Origin: an uncultured Prevotellaceae bacterium
GTDB lineage: Bacteria; Bacteroidota; Bacteroidia; Bacteroidales; Bacteroidaceae
DNA length: 19,524 nt
NCBI GenBank assembly: GCA_900315105.1
Contig: OMXX01000070.1
Location: 1 to 19,524 of the forward strand
Reading direction: 5' to 3'
This document shows positions 12,956 through 19,524 of the stretch, piece after piece. Position 1 is the stretch's first letter; each line of letters opens with the position of its first letter. Under the pieces are notes generated by a model, which did not search any database, was not told the DNA's origin, and was given only the letters and a program-made list of their open reading frames with translations. The position numbers and the translations under genes were made by a program.

Positions 12956-14086
12956 TTAATTGCTTTCTATTTCCCTAATTAACATTCCGGGAAAGAAATC
13001 TCCGCCGCTGACTTTCTCAAACTCCGTGAACCCTAACTTTGCATTGGCATCTTCGTCATCAGCCATGTATCGATTATCCCATATGGGGCGGCCAACTTGA
13101 GGCTTCACAACACCGACCCGTTTATAGCTCAGCCGCCCATCAATGTCAATAACACGTTCCAAAACCTCGAATCGTGAATCAGGCTTTATATCTTCTTTCA
13201 TTCCAACATAAGCTTTTAGCGGGTTCGTGCTAATTAACGGTGCTTTAATACGAAAATCAGGACAATTATGCTGGAGTTTAGCAATATTTTGATCTATAGC
13301 TTGAATACAAACCTTCTTAAGCAGCAGACCAGGATCTTTTGATTTAGTAAAATGTCTTTCTGAACTTTGCGTTTCTGTTTTGCCTACATATTCCACATAA
13401 AACAGATTGTTATCTTTATTAAAAGCCTTTACCTTTTCCTGTTCTTCAACTCCATTCTCCGTATAGTATTTAGAGTAGAAAACGTTTGCTAAACTATCAT
13501 TCCAGTTCAAACGATAAAGATAACTGGTTACCGTTACATTGAAGCCTGCTACTTTATTAGATATGGAGATGCCCCAAGTCGTTCCTTTAGTTTCATATTT
13601 TATATCGTTGACTAATAAATAAGTGTTTTTAATAAGCAATTCTCCGGCATCCTCCAATAATTTCATACCACGCAAAGACGCTCTTGCTATATTTACTTCC
13701 GTAATTGATGCGTTATAAAGGCCGCGTTCTCTCACTAAATCCATATTGAAAGATCCTGTGGTCTTTTCCCTATTAAACCATTTGGCAACCATTTTTTTTC
13801 CCAGATTAACTTGCTCTGTAAAGGCCAAAATATTTGAACTTTGATCTTCGCTGTCACCTGAGAGGGCAATTATTCTAACGCCCAAATTATGATTGTTAAA
13901 CCGCTCTGGGAAGGGAGTGTGCTTGAAAACCCACTCAACGTCATCTGAATAAGTACTATTAAGATGTCTGAGCATCATAATATGCATCGAACTTCTCTCG
14001 TACTCATAATCATTTGTCTCTTGTGCAGACAAAGATATCGTAGCAAAAGCCAGAAAGCATGTAAATCTTATATTCAGAAATCCCAT
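12956..14086 (-). CDS. Secreted protein, shorter paralogue of the 15884-17128 product (376 aa)
   Basis: A type I signal peptide (GFLNIRFTCFLAFATISLSAQ, cut at about residue 21-22) precedes a mature protein of unknown family. It is clearly homologous to the product of 15884-17128: shared blocks include AKWFNR, NMDLVRERGLYNA, LLEDAGELLIKNTYLLVNDI, KRVGVV, IWDNRYMA and a C-terminal PGMLIREI. The paralogue has an extra hydrophobic insert that this protein lacks. The start ATG lies inside the last codons of the upstream gene (13-bp overlap), so translation is probably coupled. Probably periplasmic or outer-membrane associated. No enzyme motif is recognised. Confidence 0.85.
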   Translation of the reverse strand: MGFLNIRFTCFLAFATISLSAQETNDYEYERSSMHIMMLRHLNSTYSDDVEWVFKHTPFPERFNNHNLGVRIIALSGDSEDQSSNILAFTEQVNLGKKMVAKWFNREKTTGSFNMDLVRERGLYNASITEVNIARASLRGMKLLEDAGELLIKNTYLLVNDIKYETKGTTWGISISNKVAGFNVTVTSYLYRLNWNDSLANVFYSKYYTENGVEEQEKVKAFNKDNNLFYVEYVGKTETQSSERHFTKSKDPGLLLKKVCIQAIDQNIAKLQHNCPDFRIKAPLISTNPLKAYVGMKEDIKPDSRFEVLERVIDIDGRLSYKRVGVVKPQVGRPIWDNRYMADDEDANAKLGFTEFEKVSGGDFFPGMLIREIESN

Positions 14087-14985
14087 TCTTCATCTGTTTG
14101 ATAATGAACGCCTGTAGTTTTGTTGCTATTATCACCTACGACATCACCGTTCTCTCCTATAATACCATGTTCTTTTAGTGCTTTTTTAACCTCCTTTTGA
14201 TATCGTATAGTAGCGAAGCCATTCATTCCGCTCACAATCTTATAGTTGGATGGAACTACAAGTTCCTCATCTGACACCGTTCTTGGTATAATTTCAACTA
14301 CGTCAGCTTCTTTATAACAACTGAATTCTCCACTCTTAACAATCCCAAGACCATTAACATGTCCAAGATTTAACTTCATTCTCCATTTCAGTGCTATTCC
14401 CGGTATGTTCAACCCAAGCAAACTCCATTTGTACCCAGCAGGTGCAACAAGATTTGAAACATAAGCCTTGATTGAGTAGTTTTGTTTATTGAGTATTTTT
14501 CTGCAAATGTCACCTTCATATAATTTGCAGGGATAATCAAGTACCGTTTTCTCTTCGCTTTTTTCAGAGAATGTATTAGAAACAAGTCTGTATGTTTCTC
14601 CAAAACAATATATATCACGAGGAGCCAACACTTCTTGTATTTCTACATTTCTATGGTCTTGAATATAACCTTTCTGTGTCCACTCACAGTATTCTGTATA
14701 GGAAGGCGCTGCGCCATCTGCCACGTAATGAATCTTAGTTGTTTCATCAATCATGTGCATCTTTTCTCCCTTAAGAATAAGTCGAATCTTGTGAACACCG
14801 TTAAAATATGAGAAATTTGCTTGCTTCTTTATTGCATCAGACCAATGTTCAAAGGTTTCATATACAATTTCTCCCTCAAACGGCTGCTCCGGTGACAGCA
14901 CATTTTGATTTACATCCGCATAGCAAATCATTGACACACACGATATAATTCCTGTCAGCAAGAATGAAAAAAAGTTCTTCTTCAT
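14074..14985 (-). CDS. Secreted GLPGLI/DUF4412-like protein (303 aa)
   Basis: The signal peptide (KKNFFSFLLTGIISCVSMIC, then YADV) is followed by FEGEIVYETFEHWSD and IRLILKGEKMHMIDETTKI, then TVLDYPCKLYEG: a pattern of beta strands with a YPCKLY-type motif resembling GLPGLI or DUF4412 exported proteins of Bacteroidetes. The resemblance is from motifs only. The protein ends EEWDF, and the ATG of the next gene is embedded in those codons. It follows a 95-bp gap holding a 10-bp palindrome (15038-15047) but no clear promoter. Likely periplasmic. Confidence 0.75.
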   Translation of the reverse strand: MKKNFFSFLLTGIISCVSMICYADVNQNVLSPEQPFEGEIVYETFEHWSDAIKKQANFSYFNGVHKIRLILKGEKMHMIDETTKIHYVADGAAPSYTEYCEWTQKGYIQDHRNVEIQEVLAPRDIYCFGETYRLVSNTFSEKSEEKTVLDYPCKLYEGDICRKILNKQNYSIKAYVSNLVAPAGYKWSLLGLNIPGIALKWRMKLNLGHVNGLGIVKSGEFSCYKEADVVEIIPRTVSDEELVVPSNYKIVSGMNGFATIRYQKEVKKALKEHGIIGENGDVVGDNSNKTTGVHYQTDEEWDF

Positions 14986-15080
14986 AGTAAATATATTTAA
15001 AGGTTTATATCATCTAAAAGATATTATCTAATTATAAACAACGTTGTACGTTTTCTTGTAATTGGATTTTAATATATGAG

Positions 15081-15818
15081 TTAGAAATAGTGTGCAGCGC
15101 AAACCTCTGGAGTTCTTCCGGAGAAGGTGTCTAAAATCTCCATATACCATTTGCCCGTAAGTTTTACAAACTGCGGACGCAGTGCCCTGAAGCCCCATTC
15201 CGCATTATGACAAGAAGAGGAATATATGCCAGAAAACACCATCCTAGCCAGCATTTCCTGAACCAACTCATTGCTGCAGAGCTCCTTTGCGTGGGACATA
15301 GTTTTAGTTCCCAGAGAATTCGATCTTCCCAAGCCGCCAAAATACATGTTGGCAAAATAGGTCAACTCCTGATCGCCGGGAATAAACCAGCCTTCACCGA
15401 GAGATTTTGCCCAATATTGCAGAGGAAATCTTTCTTGCAAAGAAATACCATTCTTCTCACAATAAGCCTCAATCTTCTCCTGATTCTTTTTTCCGTCATC
15501 AGAAAGTTGATTCATCAAATCGGAAACATCAATCTTTTCTTTTTTCTTAGTAAGGCCCGAACCGATGAGGTTTTCCCTGAAAATCTTACCTTGCGCTTCG
15601 GTCATGAGTCCCTTGCTGACATATTTATCAACCTTCTTCGCTTCCTTAACCCAAAAGCCGGGAATCGAAATCGCCACACCGTGAACACCATCCTCGTCAT
15701 AGTGAATGACGCAAGACGGCACGCCGTCAATCTCTATATATTCTCCAAGTTCCTTCTGTGCAGAGGCACAGAAAGCAACGGAGAGAAACAGTAAGACAAT
15801 ACTGAAAATTCTTTTCAT
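15081..15818 (-). CDS. Secreted protein with Lcl/DUF1566-like C-terminal domain (245 aa)
   Basis: The signal peptide ends CASAQKEL at about residue 20-21. The next region includes GEYIEIDGVPSCVIHYDEDG and GVAISIPGFW, and the C-terminal half has the pattern GEGWFIPGDQELTYFANMYFG, NSLGTKTMS, SGIYSSSCHNAEWGFRALRPQF, resembling the Lcl/Fibrobacter-type fold with its W-x-x-P and terminal R-x-x-RP motifs. A related domain is the outer part of the TIR-TM-Lcl protein at 5654-7171. The match is weaker here, so the family call is tentative. It lies between the paralogous genes in the same operon-like run. Confidence 0.75.
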   Translation of the reverse strand: MKRIFSIVLLFLSVAFCASAQKELGEYIEIDGVPSCVIHYDEDGVHGVAISIPGFWVKEAKKVDKYVSKGLMTEAQGKIFRENLIGSGLTKKKEKIDVSDLMNQLSDDGKKNQEKIEAYCEKNGISLQERFPLQYWAKSLGEGWFIPGDQELTYFANMYFGGLGRSNSLGTKTMSHAKELCSNELVQEMLARMVFSGIYSSSCHNAEWGFRALRPQFVKLTGKWYMEILDTFSGRTPEVCAAHYF

Positions 15819-15883
15819 GACAACTTATTCTATCATATTACGAATGGCCCAAAGAATAGTTATTACAAGACTGCGCTAACCTA

Positions 15884-17128
15884 TTAGAGTTCACGGATAA
15901 GCATACCGGGCAATGGTGCTGCTCCGCTGATTTGACGAAAAGTGGTCTTACCCAATAAGGAGTTTGGAGCACCCTCCTCAACTGCCATATACCTGTTGTC
16001 CCAAATCATATTCGGGTCGGGAGCAATAACACCTACACGCTTATAGGTGATTGAGCCGTCCTCTTCCTGAATTTGCTCCAAAACTTCAAACTTGCTCTTG
16101 GCATTTACACCTTCCTTCAGTCCTATGCCTGCTGTAATGGGCTCGGAAGTGAGGATGGGCGTGCGGGTGCGAAACGCTTCAAATTCTGTCTGCAGGTCCA
16201 CGATATTCTCATCAAGAGCACGCTGACAGACTTTACGCACCATTGCTTGAGGGTCATAAAGGTTCACACCGACATAACTTGTCTCACTAGCACGGCTCTC
16301 CACCTTGCCCACATACTTCAAACGATATCCTGCACGTGCTGCCTCAAAAGCCAAACGCCTTGCTTCATCCGGTACATCAGAATACTGCTTCTCATAAAAG
16401 GTGGCTGCCACATCATCATCCCACACCAACTGGTAGAGGAAAGTGTTGATCTTCACCTTGAAACCCTTAATGTTTTGAATCATGGCAGAAAGATTCTGCG
16501 TAGACTGATTAAAACTGCTGAGTTGGCTTACTGTGGCGCCGTTGGCCGCCATCGCTGCGCCCGCTCCCGCGCTGAGAAGCGACAAACCGATACCTACCCA
16601 CATGGTTGTTTTACTCTTGTCCACATAACGAATATCATTGACAAGCACAAAGGTGTTGCCGATGAGATCCTCGCCGGCATCCTCCAACATCGCCTTTCCA
16701 CGTGCAGAGCGTTCTGCCATCTGACGGTCGAACTCAGTGGCATCATAGAGGCCGCGCTCCTTCACCAGATTCATGTTGCACGTTCCGGTATAGAGGTCTC
16801 TGTTGAACCACTTGGCCACCAGGCGACTTGCCACAAGATTGGAGTCCAAGAACTCCGTTATTTTTTCGTTTTCCTCATTGGACGATGCTCCGGACAATTT
16901 CTTGTCCATAGTCACGACCTTCACCGAAAGGTTATGGTCATTATATTTATCAGGCACAGGTATCTTGAGAAATACATTGCGAATATCCTCCGAAAATTTC
17001 TGATTCGTATGGTTAATCATCAATGAATATATGGAACTGCGTCTGTAGCGTTTCCCGTCTTGAGCCATAACGCATACATTGAGACACAATAGTGCCAGAA
17101 GAACAAATGTTTTAAAAGTCCCAGTCAT
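15884..17128 (-). CDS. Secreted protein, longer paralogue with a hydrophobic insert (414 aa)
   Basis: From ATG 17128 the protein starts MTGTFKTFVLLALLCLNVCV and the signal peptide ends near MAQ. An ATG six codons upstream (17146) would give MQKLTTMTG; the nested 17128 start matches the arrangement in its paralogue and is preferred. The mature part shares NMNLVKERGLYDA, MLEDAGEDLIGNTFVLVNDI, KRVGVIA, IWDNRYMAVEE and PGMLIREL with the 12956-14086 product. It contains an extra Gly/Ala-rich hydrophobic stretch GIGLSLLSAGAGAAMAANGA (about residues 179-198) followed by a polar Ser/Gln segment. The family is not recognised. It overlaps the WG-repeat gene by 17 bp. Confidence 0.85.
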   Translation of the reverse strand: MTGTFKTFVLLALLCLNVCVMAQDGKRYRRSSIYSLMINHTNQKFSEDIRNVFLKIPVPDKYNDHNLSVKVVTMDKKLSGASSNEENEKITEFLDSNLVASRLVAKWFNRDLYTGTCNMNLVKERGLYDATEFDRQMAERSARGKAMLEDAGEDLIGNTFVLVNDIRYVDKSKTTMWVGIGLSLLSAGAGAAMAANGATVSQLSSFNQSTQNLSAMIQNIKGFKVKINTFLYQLVWDDDVAATFYEKQYSDVPDEARRLAFEAARAGYRLKYVGKVESRASETSYVGVNLYDPQAMVRKVCQRALDENIVDLQTEFEAFRTRTPILTSEPITAGIGLKEGVNAKSKFEVLEQIQEEDGSITYKRVGVIAPDPNMIWDNRYMAVEEGAPNSLLGKTTFRQISGAAPLPGMLIREL

Positions 17129-18779
17129 TGTCGTCAATTTTTGCATTCAACGGATACATTCTTTTATCTGCACTCAGTCTGAGCAGCAGGCTGTGTGCCT
17201 CCGCGCGGCTCAAGGCTTTACCTTTCTTCGTAATGGCAGCCTTCACCTCAGGCATAAATTGTGAGGTGACAGCTTCGGGAAACATCACTTCGCCCTGTTC
17301 GCTAATGATGATGCCTAATTTGTCTTCGGAGACAGAATCGGTCTTTTCCGTCGTAAGCGTTGCATTAAGCACTCCGCCTTCAATATTTAACTGCTTGGGC
17401 TTGACCCACGCCAACCCGTCTCTAAAGGGTTCCGTACACAGATAGTCGGTAGGAACCTCTTTCTTGTTATTCAAATTGAGTCTGCACCAGATTCCTTTGT
17501 GATTCTTACACCAAACGTAAGCAGGATTATGCTCCACAGGCTGTTCTACAGCAACATATTTACACTCGGTGAGATGCTTTCCCTGAGAGTTCATAAATCC
17601 CCACAACTCACCTTTCTTCACACAAAGAACATCACTGCTGCCAATCTTCACTTCCTGATAGTCAAAAGGAGCGACCACAGAACCCTCGTTATTCAGCAAG
17701 CCCCAATTATTTTCTTTATTTTTTACGGGGAACACTTTACTGCCACCCATCTCGTCAGGAAATATAATATCCGCATAACCTTGGAATCCGGTCTTGTCAC
17801 GGCCATCTTCATCAAATACATCCAAGGAACCGTCTTCACGATATCCTACCCACATATGCATGGCAAGGTCAAAATGAATTTTATTATAACCATTCCTCAG
17901 GGTTTGCCCGGAACGGTTGATGATATGCCATGCTTTTCCATCGTTAACAGCTGCGACATTGCCATGGAAATCACTATGTGTCATATAGGTAAGCTTATCC
18001 AACTTCTCGTCTACACTACCCACCTCAAAACTCTCGCCCGTTTCGATGTTGACATAACCGTATGTCGTATTGGAACGCTTGGTGGCATAGTATCGCGACA
18101 TGCCAGAGGCGGGTTTAAAGATGATATCGAACTGCTTTTTGGGAATCAGCATCCTGCCGGTCGACACTTCCAGCAAACCGGAGTTCTCCGTTTTATATTG
18201 ATTATCTGAAACACCCAAATATTGGCAATCTGTGACCAATGTATCTCCCAAGAAATGAGCAAGACGGTAGTACTGATCACTCATAAGGGAATGGGCTTCG
18301 TCCTTTTCAAGGCTTGTGCCCTCTCCATATGCGGTCACTTGCGAAGTATCGAAGACGAACTCATGCAGTCCTTTGTGCTCACAGGGAACGATGAAGTGCG
18401 CCTCACCGTCCAAAACGCCACAGCGACCGTTATGCAGCCACTCACCGATAGACTTACGTGCCAAAGCGCCTCCTTTGACAATCAGAGCTCTTCCCTTGTC
18501 GTTGAGCTTGGAAATATAAGAGTACGAAATAGGGACAACTATCTGTCCACGCTTGTTGTAGAGACCATACTTTTTTCCTTTCTGAACTCTGTAGTAATCA
18601 TTACCCCACGGTTCAACCAAATCATAGGACACAGGAATCAAAATATTCCCGTCTTTATCCGCCATGCCGATCTTCTTGCCTTTGGTACGATAATACAGCG
18701 TCTCCGCATAGATTGACTGCAATCCTATTAAAAGCAACAAGACGGGTAGGATCTTGATAGCAGAATCAAACGTTTTCAT
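17112..18779 (-). CDS. Secreted WG-repeat protein (555 aa)
   Basis: A signal peptide (KILPVLLLLIGLQSIYAET, cut at about 25) precedes at least five WG-type repeats: KKIGMADKDGNILIPVSYD, KKYGLYNKRGQIVVPISY, GRCGVLDGEAHFIVP, NNWGLLNNEGSVVAPFDY and ELWGFMNSQGKHLTECKY. WG repeats form beta structures thought to bind ligands or proteins at the cell surface or in the periplasm. The C-terminal ~100 residues are a separate helical tail (VKAAITKKGKALSRAEAH, LLLRLSADKR) ending DDNDWDF, whose codons contain the start of the next gene. It is 18 bp downstream of the partial gene at 18798 and is probably co-transcribed with it. Confidence 0.9.
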   Translation of the reverse strand: MKTFDSAIKILPVLLLLIGLQSIYAETLYYRTKGKKIGMADKDGNILIPVSYDLVEPWGNDYYRVQKGKKYGLYNKRGQIVVPISYSYISKLNDKGRALIVKGGALARKSIGEWLHNGRCGVLDGEAHFIVPCEHKGLHEFVFDTSQVTAYGEGTSLEKDEAHSLMSDQYYRLAHFLGDTLVTDCQYLGVSDNQYKTENSGLLEVSTGRMLIPKKQFDIIFKPASGMSRYYATKRSNTTYGYVNIETGESFEVGSVDEKLDKLTYMTHSDFHGNVAAVNDGKAWHIINRSGQTLRNGYNKIHFDLAMHMWVGYREDGSLDVFDEDGRDKTGFQGYADIIFPDEMGGSKVFPVKNKENNWGLLNNEGSVVAPFDYQEVKIGSSDVLCVKKGELWGFMNSQGKHLTECKYVAVEQPVEHNPAYVWCKNHKGIWCRLNLNNKKEVPTDYLCTEPFRDGLAWVKPKQLNIEGGVLNATLTTEKTDSVSEDKLGIIISEQGEVMFPEAVTSQFMPEVKAAITKKGKALSRAEAHSLLLRLSADKRMYPLNAKIDDNDWDF

Positions 18780-18797
18780 ACTGTAAAAATAGATAAT

Positions 18798-19524
18798 TTA
18801 TCTGGCCCAAAGAATATTGGTGGTCTGGGGTTGCTGGCCTTTACCGAAGGCGACGCCGACAGCACGGGCGCACTCGATTGTCTGCTTTTGGATGGCAATC
18901 TGATCGTGATACTTCTCACGCACCTCAAAGTCGATGTCGGAACGCACCTGAGCCTTGATTTCTGCCAGAAGTTTCTGAGTGTCTCCGTAGCAACTGCTCT
19001 CCGGATCAATCTGGGCAATGATGGGCGCCACAAGGCGGGCACCGTCGATGGTGGGCATGCTGGCCCAAAGGACTCTCGCCTTGTTGAGAAGTGCCAGATT
19101 GTAGCGGTCGCGAATAATCTTGTACACCTTAACGGCCTCGCTCGTGCAAGCGTCACCGCCGGCCGAACACAACGGCACAGATATCAGCATGGCGATGGCC
19201 TCCTCATACTGCTGCATGGCACACAGACGACGTGACTCCTCAATAATCTGCGGATACTGTGTGTCGTAGTAGGCTATCATCTTCTGCTTGCCGGTTGATA
19301 TAAAGGCTCTAACGCTTTGGTTGTTCGCATTAAGACGGCGGAAGGCATCCATGTAGGCCTTGGTCTGACCCTGGCCCACACCGTTGACCTCCATATAGGT
19401 GGTGGCAAACTTCTTCTTGCCGACAGCATCCACGATGTAGAGCGTCACACCCAGATTATAGGTTGTCTGCATGGGCGGACCGGCCAAAGTGCTCTGATCC
19501 AAGATGTCGGCATGGAGAGACAGC
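18798..19524 (-). CDS. C-terminal part of an exported or periplasmic protein (5' end outside window)
   Basis: The frame is open from the window edge to TAA at 18798-18800, giving 241 visible residues, including LSLHADILDQSTLAGPPMQT before the TTG that could be mistaken for a start at 19502. It has a beta-rich region with YNLGVTLYIVDAVGKKKF and FATTYMEVNGVGQGQTKAYM, then a long helical region (IIEESRRLCAMQQYEEAIAM, then KIIRDRYNLALLNKARVL and AQVRSDIDFEVREKYHDQI), ending TTNILWAR. Cysteines occur in GGDACTSE and ESSCYGD. I do not recognise the family. It starts the operon-like run of secreted proteins as seen here, with the WG gene 18 bp downstream. Confidence 0.75.
   Translation of the reverse strand, partial: LSLHADILDQSTLAGPPMQTTYNLGVTLYIVDAVGKKKFATTYMEVNGVGQGQTKAYMDAFRRLNANNQSVRAFISTGKQKMIAYYDTQYPQIIEESRRLCAMQQYEEAIAMLISVPLCSAGGDACTSEAVKVYKIIRDRYNLALLNKARVLWASMPTIDGARLVAPIIAQIDPESSCYGDTQKLLAEIKAQVRSDIDFEVREKYHDQIAIQKQTIECARAVGVAFGKGQQPQTTNILWAR

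Noticed and set aside
15038..15047. 10-bp palindrome ACAACGTTGT upstream of the 303-aa gene, considered as an operator
   Set aside because: A single 10-bp palindrome without a promoter match or second copy is too weak to call.
15844..15860. A 13-bp match (GGCCCAAAGAATA-type) to the end of the gene at 18798, seen as a possible remnant of a duplicated gene end
   Set aside because: A 13-bp match is expected by chance in a window of this size and no longer similarity surrounds it.
16073..17026. A 317-residue plus-strand frame opposite the secreted paralogue
   Set aside because: It is antisense to a gene with clear homology to its neighbour, and the translation has no domain pattern.
17499..18209. 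A 236-residue plus-strand frame opposite the WG-repeat gene
   Set aside because: It is antisense to a protein with obvious WG repeats, and has no signal or domain of its own.
19500..19502. TTG as the start of the last gene
   Set aside because: The frame stays open to the window edge with plausible residues before it, so the gene is truncated by the window rather than starting here.
1..19524. CRISPR arrays, tRNA or rRNA genes, insertion sequences
   Set aside because: No regularly spaced repeats, cloverleaf-like or rRNA-like sequence, or transposase or integrase frames were seen on either strand.

Overview
The window looks like a chromosome segment from a Bacteroidetes bacterium, most likely a Prevotella/Segatella-type gut anaerobe. 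Supporting signs are two clear TAnnTTTG-type -7 promoter boxes, weak or absent Shine-Dalgarno sequences, many secreted proteins ending their signal peptides in SAQ or MAQ, WG-repeat and Lcl/DUF1566-like (Fibrobacter succinogenes major paralogous) domains, and several TIR proteins. No tRNA, rRNA, transposase, integrase or CRISPR array was seen. Base composition is mosaic: the block at about 2.5-8.2 kb is visibly A+T-rich, while the hipBA block at 11.3-12.8 kb is G+C-rich.

Layout. (1) 1-780, plus strand: the end of a small holin-like membrane protein, a gene-free stretch folding into four successive hairpins, an M15-type peptidase (endolysin-like) and its terminator. This resembles a lysis-cassette remnant. 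(2) 843-11165, minus strand: a long run of closely spaced co-directional genes. In transcription order they are a frameshifted small membrane-protein gene, a 128-aa unknown, an M48 metalloprotease with a C-terminal zinc ribbon, an 85-aa helical protein, two more zinc-ribbon proteins, a TIR protein with four membrane helices, a TIR-TM-Lcl 'receptor', a lipoprotein, a TIR/DUF4062-like one-TM protein, a vWA-like protein, a beta-domain/TIR protein, a macro-like protein of the A1S_2505 family, and a second small membrane-peptide gene. (3) 11189-12911: divergent promoters, then a hipB-hipA toxin-antitoxin-type pair on the plus strand ending in a long hairpin. (4) 12956-19524, minus strand: six predicted secreted or exported proteins, including two paralogues, a WG-repeat protein and an Lcl-like protein. 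Two of the junctions overlap in the same unusual way.

The most interesting part is the TIR run (about 991-10441). Three classical TIR domains keep the glutamate expected of NAD-cleaving TIRs, a fourth protein has a related fold, and a macro-like protein, a fold that often binds ADP-ribose, is encoded just downstream of the last TIR gene. Several members have a cytosolic TIR or TIR-like domain, a membrane helix and an extracytoplasmic domain, which suggests envelope sensing coupled to nucleotide signalling or NAD depletion. The zinc-ribbon/M48 module upstream could be a membrane quality-control arm. The block is bracketed by two diverged direct copies (66 bp, 54 identical) of a tiny membrane-protein gene, each near a TCGCGAGA-containing repeat, so it may be a discrete island. 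I infer a candidate multi-gene defence or stress system. Its function is not shown by the sequence alone.
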